A DNA stretch of 64,000 nt from NCBI GenBank assembly GCA_008692225.1, contig VICG01000014.1, positions 1,341,001-1,405,000 of the forward strand, in the 5' to 3' direction. Made by a program: the position numbers and the translations under genes. Positions 51,710-62,108 of this stretch are shown piece after piece. The DNA comes from Monilinia fructicola. Its lineage: Eukaryota > Ascomycota > Leotiomycetes > Helotiales > Sclerotiniaceae. Every line of letters starts with the position of its first letter. The first letter of the stretch is position 1. The notes under the pieces were generated by a model. The model had not been told where the DNA came from. It did no database searches and saw only the letters and a list, made by a program, of their open reading frames with translations.

Positions 51710-54138
51710 ATCTGCAACCAAGCGTGCGTAAGTCAACAAGTATACTGTGTATACTTTGTAAACTCTACAACTGCTTACTTTAATGATAGCGAGCGAGCTT
51801 TTATGATATGGCTGACAATTGATGGATGAAGGGGAAGGGGATCTTTCGATAAGGTTAAGATAAGAATGATCTTGTCGATTATGAAATGAACCCCTAATTA
51901 CGACGAATGTCAGGATAGACTGGAAAACGACGATGACAAAGACGAGATATAAAGTTGTGGAAGTGAACTTTAGATGAAACTTCAACAAAGACTGACCTGG
52001 AAGTCCAATGTTATGTTATGTTGAGTTGAGTTATGTTGAGTTATGTTATGTTATGTTATGGTGAGTGATCGTTATGATTGATCGTTCCAGACAACCTTTC
52101 GCTAATTTTGGCGGGGGATTGGGGAATTAGCTCCAACAAGCAAGCACACAAGGAGCTCCGGCCAAGTACTTGTAGTATCAATGCTTTCCCCAGATTTCTG
52201 TGCAACAAACGGCTACAAGGCTGTGAGGTTCGTCTTGTCTTTCAAAAAGACAAACAAACAAACAGATAAGACCATCAATAATCTTTGATTTGGACTCGAC
52301 AATCGACAGAACTCTTCGTCTTTCTTATTGTATTTGTTATCAGAAGTATAAGAGAAAGATCGGTGGCTTATTCCTTGGGTTTCGTTTACTTTGGAAAAGG
52401 AGAAAGAGATGATTGACAAGTCTGTTAGGTTGATCAAAGTGTTGACAATGAAATGAATGAATGAATGGTGGAAAGAGGGAGGGACAACTTAAAAGAAGTA
52501 AGACAGAAAGTCAGTTCTCACCCACGCATCTCTTAGCCTTGAGGATCTGATGAACAGATGGACAAATGGACATCGGGATATCTCTTTCTTCCTTCTCGTT
52601 CCCCTCTCCCCGTCCCTCCTTTCCAAATCTACATCCAACTGCTTCTTCTACCCACGCCCATGAAACAATTTCTTTCCCAAAGCATTTACCGTCCCCATTG
52701 GTCATTTTGCGAGCAATGGTTCCATCGGCCCAAATCCCGACCACACATCTAATCCACAATTCCACGTCCACATCAACAACCACCCCACCCACATAAACAA
52801 GGGTACCGGGGCCCTTGAGTTTGTCACACTTCGATCAAGTGCGCGACGCTGTTGTTGTTCAGCGTTCATATATGCTTCGAACCATATTTAAACAAATGGG
52901 ATGTTCGAATTCAAATTGCTAGAGCAATGGCATGTCGTGCGCTAGACTGTCTAGGCCTTTGCTGCATGTAACCACCCCATCAACCCCATGAATCAAGTGG
53001 TTACTGAAATCTTCCCGCGATATCTATCAACCGTTCCACGCACGAAACTTACACCGCCTCTTGAGGATGTATTCATGCTTTGAAATTGACACGAGCCTAC
53101 GAATTCTATGCGTTTGAGGAGGTGAGAGGAGGGAAAACTCTTTCTTAGAACTCCGGATCATCAGATCATTACGAAAGCAATTGTGTTGCTGCAGCTGATA
53201 GTTGTCATCCCTATTCGAGGTTCATGTCTACTCGGTCTACAAGGAACATGCAAAGTGTAGCTATTCCACGCGTTAGCCAATCCTTCGTAATTAAAGTCGA
53301 CGGGTTATTTTGTCGCATCCCGCATGCTAACATGCATTCTAGCCTCTAATTTTCAACCTCATGAAACTTCAATTCCAAGAGGCTTCTGTCGTGACATAAC
53401 CTTCGTCCCCATCAACATATGAGATCGTACAGAGCTCATACGTTATCGCCAACATTCACTCAGCGCAGCTCTCCTCAAGCTAAAGTGCGACGACATCTGC
53501 GGTGCTGCCAGCTCCCGGTCTAGGTTTCAAAAAGACTAAGATGGCGCAAAACTGACGACTCTGGAGCGTTACTCGACAAATCGAATTTTCATGTCATCGT
53601 CAGTGATGAAGCCAAAACTTGGGCGCAAAATACATGCGCCATGAATATGTACAATTGCGGATCAAAATGTACCGGAGGAATACACTCCGGGATCTAAGTA
53701 CAGTACACGCATGGATTGCCGCAAATCCCCGCACTTACCAATGAATTTCAAGCGACGGAGTGATTGACCAGCAGATAGAGCCTCAGTGACCCGCTTTATG
53801 AACCAAGCCATGGTAGTATCCCTCCCTCTCTTGCATGCGCAAAAAGACAATCTCCAACGGCAAATTGCATTATCTCTGCAAGTCTCATATTGTGGCCGTT
53901 TGGTACACGTATACACAGATTTGCTGATTGGAATCGTCACAACACTTCCAATATATCTATAGGATGTACTATCTGAAGATATGACCGAGCCTATCACTCA
54001 AGAATTTCCATGCTCATTGCATGAGTGTACGAGTCACGTAGTGGCCTCGCAGAGAGATACCGTTATTACCCACCCTCTTTTGGCGGGCTGTCTTTTTTGC
54101 GCAATCGGTTGCCAAGATATCACCTTCTTCCTTGACCT
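51710..54138. other. Intergenic, no gene recognised
   Basis: 2.4 kb with a TTATG/TTGAG microrepeat at about 52010-52062. No frame with domain character is present on either strand. Confidence 0.55.
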
Positions 54139-55937
54139 TCAATCAGGGGCACAGAGCACTTTCATCTTCGTAACAATATTTATCAAATGGTTTCGTTCTC
54201 CATTTTCATCTCCAGCCTTCATAATGCCGGGAAATGTTACGCAACTGATTTCTCGTTCGCTCAAGGTATCTTCATCTTCGCCTCCGATGTCTTCCATACT
54301 TTCCTCATCAAACATGGTTCGTTGATGGTCTTCAATCATGGGCATCATAATACTAAAGCACGCCTTTTGAACTCGCAATAGTCGCGAAAGGTCGATGGCG
54401 CTATTTATTATAACTTTGAGAGATTGGTCTCTAGCTTCGGAACTCTGAACGTCACAGATAAAATCCAGCAAAGAATTAACATGCGCAACAGCAGTACCAA
54501 CAACAGTGGCGGTTTCTGTTTTGAGCTTTTCAGGAGCTTCTTTTAATAAAATTGCGAGTGTGGTAGAAACGCCACTGGTTCATGGCTTCTTCGGAGCCTT
54601 AACGTTTTGATCAGCTTTACCACTTTCCATGATAAGAATTCCTTGTCTTACCATAAGAAACCTAATGTTGACTCTGTTTTCGCAAGCTCCAGTGCTTGTT
54701 GTTCTGGGAGGCCAAACAAAATAGGGCTGGAAAATATCAAATACCAATAGACTTTGATACAAGTGATTGTATGAAGTTAATTTTAGATGATGTTGCTAGA
54801 TGATGATACATGGGTATCAATTGCTCCAACTGTTCCCTTACATCGTCTGAAGCTTTATCTAGATCTATGTCACGTCAGTTTGATTTGGAGTGCCATCGTA
54901 CCAATTCATAGTAGCAGAAAAAAATCACGTATATACCCGTCCAAGATGCGTTCCCGCCCACAATGCGTTTTATGAAATCTGCGCACCCCCCTCCCCACCC
55001 CCTTCACCAGGCGACAGGACCGAAGAAGAGCTCCAAACCTACCAATTCTTCCCCTCCTAAAGTTCGAAATGACCCAATTCTGCAACGCATTCCCAATCCA
55101 CTGCATCCTCTCCGCAACCAGCTCATCCGTCACCTGTTCCCCTCCAACCCCACCCCTCCCACTACTACTCACCCACTCCTTCAAGCCCTCTCACCTTCCC
55201 CTCAACGCAATGATCTCCTCATCCTTCCCCCCGCATCTCGGCCATGGCCTCGTTGTACGCTTCGCGAAACGCATCGCGATCCGTCATCAGGGCGCCAATG
55301 CGACTTTGTACCTCGGATGCGCTGGGACACTCGGCATGCGTGGATCGCAGCAGGCGGAGGGAGCTGTCGGTGCCGAGGTAGGTGTTGTGGAGGCTGGTGT
55401 GCGCGGTTTGGAGGAGGTGGAGCGTCTCGCGAGTGTGGAGGAGTTCGGTGGCTAGGTCTTCGAGGAGGGATTCTGGGTTGGGGTTGGAGGGGAGCGACGA
55501 GGGGGAGCGTGGTGAGATTTCTGCGGGTTCGTGGGGGTGGGATGGGGATCGGGTGCGGGATGGGGACCGTGGTCTTGGGTGTGGATGCGAGGTGGAGGTC
55601 GAGGTCGAGGTCGAGGTGGGGGGATTATTTCTTGGCTCTTCGCATGTTGAATGGTTTGTAGAATTGGGATTTGGGTAAGGTAGGCGTACGCGCGGTGGTG
55701 CTGTGATTTCTGAAGACTGGGATTGAGAAGTCGATGTAGGTGTAATAGATATAGAGGTAGAATGTGTGTGATCTCCAAATTGCGATTCGTAGTCGCAGAT
55801 CCAGATCCAGTAGGACGATGAGAAATTGGCTTGGTAGAAGCAGAAGTCGAAGTCGAAGTCGAAGTCGAATTTGAAGTTGAAATATCGATACGAGAAGATG
55901 AGGACCTGGGCGCGTGTTTATTTTCTTTGGCGCTCAT
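54139..55937 (-). pseudogene. Conserved fungal coiled-coil protein gene, frame-disrupted (pseudogene or poor consensus)
   Basis: A large unknown fungal protein is recognisable over the whole interval in changing frames. Likely exons on the minus strand are 55043..55937, 54652..54864 and 54139..54597, with introns of 178 and 54 nt showing GT-AG ends. In order: a Ser/Thr-rich N-terminus (MSAKENKHAPRSSSSRIDIS), a helical region (LLEDLATELLHTRETLHLL), WIGNALQNWVISNFRRGRI, DLDKASDDVREQLEQLIPMY, GLPEQQALELAKTES, SEEAMNQWR, LKEAPEKLKTETA and a strongly conserved end (GGEDEDTLSEREISCVTFPG...KVLCAPD). Single surplus bases are implied at 54567-54569, near 54653-54660, at 54714-54716, 54753-54755 and 55227-55232. 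There is a likely one-base deficit near 55777 and an in-frame TGA near 55196. Residue conservation is otherwise good. Function unknown. Confidence 0.68.
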
Positions 55938-56038
55938 TTTTGCGGCGGTTTTGGTGAAGGTGCGTCGTTCGTTATATAATCAGGTTGGTGGGGGAGGGGG
56001 GGAAGAGATGTGAAGGTCCTGAAACGGGTAATTGGTTG

Positions 56039-56120
56039 TTTAATTGATTGCTTGATTGCTTGATTGCTTGATTGCTTGATTGCTTGATGCTTGATGCTTG
56101 ATTGCTTGATTGCTTGATCA
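56039..56120. repeat. 8-bp tandem repeat (TTGATTGC)
   Basis: About nine copies of TTGATTGC, with two shortened 6-bp units (TTGATGC type) in the middle; just upstream of the coiled-coil gene. Confidence 0.9.
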
Positions 56121-58639
56121 AGCTTAAATGGACGATTGAATGTGTACCGGTTGGTAGTAGAAAGTACGAGTACTAGCTATGAGATACACGGTTATACAAA
56201 TATCGTATCGTATCGTATCGTGTCGTATTGTATCGCATTGGATGGACTATTTTTCCTACGTGATTCTGAGTACCGATACTACCTGTGCCAAACCACCCTC
56301 AGCACGCTTCAAATACCTCAATTGACACAGCAGAAGGTAGATCGTAGCTGAGTGTTCTAGAAACGTACCTATGTAGACCCGTGTATCGGCAAGTAATCTC
56401 AAGGCAAGAAACCATCTCAAGCTTCAATGAAAAAGCTCGCGCATCGAGGAATAGATATGGAGTCATACTTTTGGATTATGAATGAAATAGATGTAAAGTG
56501 AGATCAGGTGATGCTAAATCTTTGGATTCGACTTCTTCATTCATGCGTATCATGACAGAAGAACGAAGATGAAAAGAAAGGAGTAGGAGAGAGAAAAGAA
56601 AGCGAGAAGTAAAATAACCTTCTCTCACCCCTCACCCCTCTCCTCCCTCCATCATCCCTCCATATTCCAAAAAGGAAATCCCGAAAATGAAAACACTCAC
56701 CTCCTTTACCACAGGTAAACAAACCTACTAGGTACCGACGTACCTACACACCATCTACCCCATACCTACCCATCAACCTCCCAACCATCACCCAAAGCGC
56801 AACCCATCGCATCAACGCAATACCAACCCCTACTCACGATCCAATAAACCCCAACAAAACATGACCTTCCCCCATCCAAGCATCCATCCGACCCAGCAAC
56901 ACGACAAAAACGAAGCTCCAAAGAAGAAGCTCCAAACCATCGCACGCGAGCCAAAAGCCCAATTGCAAGAAGATGAGAGGCTCCTAAACTGCTGCCTGGA
57001 CGTACGGTCTATCTGATTTTATAGGATGGGGGGTGATGCGACGTCCCGTGCCTGCGTTGGGATGCCAATGATGAAGCCAAGGGTATTTGGGGAGGTGCTA
57101 GGAAGGCTTGGCTTGCTTGGGGTTGCGAGGGGTGCGGTGCCACCTCGTTCTAGGGTGCGGTTGGCTATGCTAGGGGTTGATGGTGTCGAAGTTCGAAGCT
57201 GTTGACGACTGTGTGTCTGTAGGTGGCTTGTGTGCTTGTGGACGGATGAGACGGAATTGAACATCCATGGATCGGTAAGGAACTTTGTGAATGCGGTGCC
57301 TAGGACTCTAGGAGGTACAGTACAGACCCGGTAACCTTACCTAAATTACATAGAATTACCAAATTATCGTTCCAATTTCCATCGCACCCACACGCCGATC
57401 TCCCGTCTGAAGCGAAGCATTGAGGCATCAAACCATTCCAGTACTATACTATCCTATCCATAACTATAGATTATTATCATATCATATCATATCATATCAT
57501 ATCATATCATACTAATCTCTAGAGCATCAAATCGAAACTAACCCAGCCCCTGAGTCCGTACCTACATAAGGTTATATATAAATATAAATATAAATATAAA
57601 TATAAAGATGAGAGAGAGAGAGAGAGAGAGTAGATAGCCAACCAACCAACCAACCAACCAAATAAAACCACAAACAAGAAATACCATCACCCACCCCTTC
57701 ATCCATCATCCATACATCAAATACGAAAACGCAACCAACCAACATCAACAACACAAAACAAACCTCCCGAACCAAACAAGCACACAATAAAAAGAAACAA
57801 ACCCACCCAAACCCAGATGATCAATTTCTCACCCCACACCACCTTCGCTCCATCCCACCAGCGTGTCCCAACCCCATCGCCCCTATTTGATCAAGCTAGG
57901 GACCCCCCAAATAACCCACGCATCACACACCACACTCCGCATGGGAAAATTTCACAATTCGGGAATTACGTAGTTGGGGTGTATGTATACGCGAGAAACA
58001 AAATCGGGGGTGGAAGGGGGGGGCATGGGTAAGAAGAAGACGGATGGATCTAAGGACTTGGTCGGTGAATAGCTACAGGGAGGGAGGGAGGGAGGCAGGT
58101 AGGTGCTAGGTCGATAGGTAGGTGGACACCTGTAGCTATGTAAAAGGAGGAATGGTTAATGCGTGACGGGGATTTCAATTCCACGTACTTGGGGGATAGT
58201 GGTTTTTGAATATTAACATTGATGTTGATGTTGATGTTGATGTTGATATAAATAGACATCAAAGGCAAATGGCTTTCTACCTGCCATAAACAACAACAAC
58301 ATATGTCACCACATCCCTCCATCCCTCCATCCCTCTCCAACCATCCCACCCAAACCTCATCGCACTCACCCCCTTAACCCACATCCTCAGCACCTCCCTC
58401 CTAACACCCGACTCCCACTCCCACTCCCACTCCCACTCCAGCACACCCACCAACCCTTCAAACACGACGTAACCTACCCCCGAACCCTCACCTCCTCGAA
58501 CCCCCTCCACCCCCACCCCCAACCTCCAAGCCACGATCCATCATGCCAAGTGACGATTGTAAGATATATATATATACAATATATATACACATGTAAAGAG
58601 CAACCAAACAAAACCGCCCATCCCCAAACCCCATCCCGA

Positions 58640-58829
58640 AGATCAAAAACCCAAACCCAAACCCAAACCCAAACCAAACACCCCCGCTAGCCACCAGCCG
58701 CTAGCCACCAGCCAACATTCGAAAATGCGACGCCCGAGATCGAAGGACGCGATGGGATACGATACGATACGATACGATACGATACGTACAAAGACGAAGA
58801 CAACGACGACGACGACGACGACGACGACG
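58640..58829. repeat. Cluster of AAACCC, ACGAT and GAC microsatellites
   Basis: Three neighbouring short tandem arrays of unrelated units (6, 5 and 3 bp) in under 200 bp. Confidence 0.85.
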
Positions 58830-58885
58830 AATAAAACAGATGCGAGATGTGAGGAGAGAAATGGTGGCGATGAATTGATTTTGTA

Positions 58886-59045
58886 GGGGGGGAAGGGAGA
58901 AGAGGGAGAAGAGGGAGAAGAGGGAGAAGAGGGAAAGAGGAGAAGAGGGAGAAGAGGGAGAAGAGGGAGAAGAGGGAAAGAGGAGAAAGAGGAGAAGAGG
59001 GAGAAGAGGGAGAAGAGAGGAGGGAGAAAGAAGAAAGAAATAATA
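58886..59045. repeat. Polypurine tract of GAAGAGGGA units
   Basis: About 160 nt of almost pure purine on the plus strand, made of 9-bp GAAGAGGGA repeats with variants, ending in AAT triplets. All frames on the opposite strand read as Ser/Phe/Leu/Pro low-complexity polypeptides, so no gene is called. Confidence 0.9.
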
Positions 59046-59092
59046 ATAATAATAAATAACATTCAGGTAGAGGACAAAATGCCAAGTACCTA

Positions 59093-59145
59093 GGGATGAG
59101 CTTGGGATGAGCTTGGGATGAGCTTGGGGATGAGCTTGGGGACAA
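59093..59145. repeat. 12/13-bp tandem repeat (GGGATGAGCTTG)
   Basis: Four copies of GGGATGAGCTTG with one-base length variation, directly following the polypurine tract. Confidence 0.85.
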
Positions 59146-60052
59146 GCCCAACAGAAGGGAAAAGGGGTTGAGGATTGAGACCAGGGGGGAAACGGGGCAG
59201 ATGAGAGAGGATAGAAAGAACAGTAGGGGTTTACGGTGGGAGTGAAGGTGGGAGGAACGTGGAGGTTAGGGGAGCAGGGGATGTTTGTCGAGAGTCTCAA
59301 GAGTCATGTCAGAGAAAAGGATAATTGTATTCTTCGGGGTGATGTGCATCACTTGGCAGAAGGTGTTGCAGCACTTGTGCTTTCCGAATGCGGGAGAAGG
59401 GAATCAGGGAATCGAGGAAAACGAGCATGGTAGAGAGTGAAACGAAAAAGTGTGTTTCGCCTTTGGAAAATGCGAATCAGAATCACGACGTTGGATAATC
59501 TGATCCTCTTCTAATCTTATCTTGTACCATGTATCTCCAAATCACTTCTGTTGTACAATGGCCATTATCGTAGAATAAAAATCAAAGTTGGGAGTAAATG
59601 AATCTTCGGATTTGATGCATCTGTCGTGACTTCATGTGCTGAGTAACCATGATGCCAAATCTGGTAAATCATCACCTCTTCTAACTAAAATCCCCTCCTC
59701 AGCTTGCGTCATCCGTAGATTAACTCGAGGAGAAAGAGAAGTGGACAAAAAAAGAGCAAATATTCCCTTCATGTAGACCAGTAAAAAAAAGCAAAAAGAA
59801 AAATCCATAAAAAACCATATATGCCATTTCCAGACGACGCAGAGTATGTGAATACAGTCCTAGACGCCTGAGCTATGGGGAGCTTTGTTTTTTTTAAGAG
59901 AAGAACACTGCTTGTGCATGACCTTCAATGTCGCCACAAGAGCCCCGACAGGCAATACTTTTTTGCTGCTTCTGCCACATCAGATAGCTTCAAGCACGAA
60001 AACGATCCTCCATCATGGTGTTTTTTTGAGTACGTGTGCATACGCCCATCCT

Positions 60053-60845
60053 TCAAGTGGCATAAAACTTCTTCAAGACCTTCTCAACCTCATCGTACTC
60101 CTCCTTCACCGATGCCAATGTTTCTTTAATTCTCGCCAGACATTTCTTTTCGTCAGGTTCATCAGCCGTGCCAGCTTCGTCTTTCTTCTGTCCATAGTGT
60201 TGAATCTTCTCACAGCTATCCTTGACCTTTGTCAATCCCAATGTTGCCGAGGATCCCTTCAAGAAATGACCGAGGGAGGAGAGTGTTGCCAGATCGCCCT
60301 CCTTTCTGCACACTGTTAGTATTTGTCTTCTGTATGCGTCTCTTCAAATGCCAATTCTCCTGATATATTGTATGTATATCGACCGACACACATGTACATG
60401 AGCCCCACTTACAGTGCATCATCCATTTTGGTAAAAGTTTGTTCGGCCTGCTCAAAAAAATCCAAAAACGATCGAACGACTGAATTCTCTATCATCCTCA
60501 TCATCGTCCATCTCTAGAATTTGTTCAAAGGTAGCTGAATCGATATTATCTCCCAAGATCTGGTGGACCAACGGAACCGTCGTCACTCTGTTTTGCGCCG
60601 AGTTAGTTTAGCTATATATTTGCTTGCAACATTATCATGAGAGAATGCGCAGGAAGATCTTTACCCTTTCATCAACATCTTGCTCTTCGATTTTAGGTGC
60701 TGGTGGTGGAGGTGGAGGTGGAGAAACAACCACAGGAACTGCTGCAGCAGGAGATTTTTCTTTTGACGGGCTCGGGTTTAGATACTACAGGTACGGCGGT
60801 CTTTGGAGTTGGTTTTGGAGTGGCGGTAGACGTTGACGATGACAT
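60053..60845 (-). CDS. YPD1: Ypd1 histidine phosphotransfer protein (three surplus bases)
   Basis: The phosphorelay intermediate that moves phosphate from hybrid histidine kinases to response regulators Ssk1 and Skn7 in osmotic and oxidative stress signalling. Exons on the minus strand are 60665..60845, 60413..60587 and 60053..60305, giving about 201 residues after correction. The N-terminus is Pro/Ser/Thr-rich, then TTFEQ-like SATFEQILEMDDDEDDREF. The four-helix HPt core carries GHFLKGSSATLG with the phospho-accepting His near residue 131, and the closing helix ends VEKVLKKFYAT. Frame continuity requires one base fewer in the T5 at 60755-60759, in the G3 at the first donor (about 60664-60666) and in the A7 at 60454-60460. 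The gene is normally essential and conserved, which favours sequence error over loss. Confidence 0.87.
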
Positions 60846-62074
60846 GGTAAGAAGAGTTGAATTGAACGACAAGAGGGCTGTCGTTCAACGGATTGAAGAA
60901 GTGATACGGTAATGATATGATATGATATGATGTGATGTGATATGATATGGATGTATGATATGGTATGGGATAGGATGGTGCGGTATGGGATGGGATGGGA
61001 TGGGATGGGATGGGTTCGGATGGTGTGGTGTGGTGTGGTGTGGTATGGTAGTTGGTTGGATGGATGGGGTGTATTGGATGAGTGTGTGAATACTACTAGT
61101 AGGTTGTATGTGTGTAATGATTTTTTAGGAAAGTTGTTTTTAGGTGTGGGTTAAAGTTGTTTGCTTGCTTGATTTGATTTGAGATGGCGATGGTGGGGTG
61201 GAAGTTTGGAATTGTAATCGTAAGGCAGGGTTGGTTGGGACTCGGGAGAGAATGAAGGTGGGAAGTGGAAGTGGAAGGTTCGATAGAATAATAGAATAAA
61301 TTAATTAATCTTTTCGTCTAAAACTTATTAGTACTAGGTAAGCAGCAAAGTAGGTAAGGAAAGTGGGAAGAGAAGAGGAACACAAGAAGGAGAGAAGTTG
61401 AAGGAAGAGGAACAATACTAGGGAGGGAGGGGAGGAGGGAGGGAAGGGGGGAGTATATAGGGATATAGGGATATGGGTAGCTATAGCTAGGTAGGAAAGA
61501 GAAGGAGAAAGAGAGACGGAGGAGAGAGAGAGAAAGAGGAAGTGGAAAGCTTTATTACTTATGAATAACGATTGGTCGGATGGATGAGGTGGATGAATGG
61601 ATGAATGAATAGATGGATGGATGGATGAATAGAAGAATGCTTCTTTTTTTTTACTTTTTGTTTTCTTTTTGTTTAAGAAATTGAGTTTCTTTGGGTGGGA
61701 ATAGTGGTATACAGAGGAAAAAGGAGTGAGAGAGATAGAGAAAGAAAGAGAGAGAGAGTGTGTGTGTGTATATATGCGAGTGATTGATAATGATGTGGTT
61801 GATGTATGTAGGTAGTATGTATGTATATGTGTATTTAAGTACTCAGTAGGGATGTGTTATATGTATGATATATATGATATGGTAGGTATATAGGATGTGT
61901 ATGATATGATATGATCTGATATGATATGTATCCATGGATGTGTATGATAGGTATGTATGGATCTAGTAGGTATTTGGATACTAGGCAGGTAGGTAGGTAG
62001 GTAGGTTGATATATATAATACATATGGCAGATGGCAGATGGCAGATGGCAGATGGTATGTGTATGATATGTCTG

Positions 62075-62108
<34 letters not shown>

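Larger units (their letters stand above)
55938..60052. other. Gene-free, microsatellite-dense intergenic block
   Basis: 4.1 kb without a supportable gene. It holds many different short tandem repeats, including the 8-bp block at 56039, an ATATC run (57474-57512), GA (57608-57630), GTTGAT (58218-58246), CCCACT (58407-58438), AAACCC (58640-58680), ACGAT and GAC (58748-58829), and a long polypurine tract. Confidence 0.6.

Noticed and set aside
51710..51988. N-terminal membrane anchor for the 50840 gene
   Set aside because: The upstream extension is AT-rich with a chance hydrophobic run; the inner ATG opens the normal-looking protein.
55069..55661. Plus-strand open frames over the coiled-coil gene
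   Set aside because: They are GC-rich antisense frames; the minus strand matches the conserved family and carries the splice sites.
58640..58680. AAACCC array as telomeric sequence
   Set aside because: Filamentous fungal telomeres are normally TTAGGG/CCCTAA; this is a short internal array among other microsatellites.
58643..59300. Minus-strand Ser/Phe/Leu-rich open frames
   Set aside because: They are translations of the polypurine/polypyrimidine tract with no domain character.
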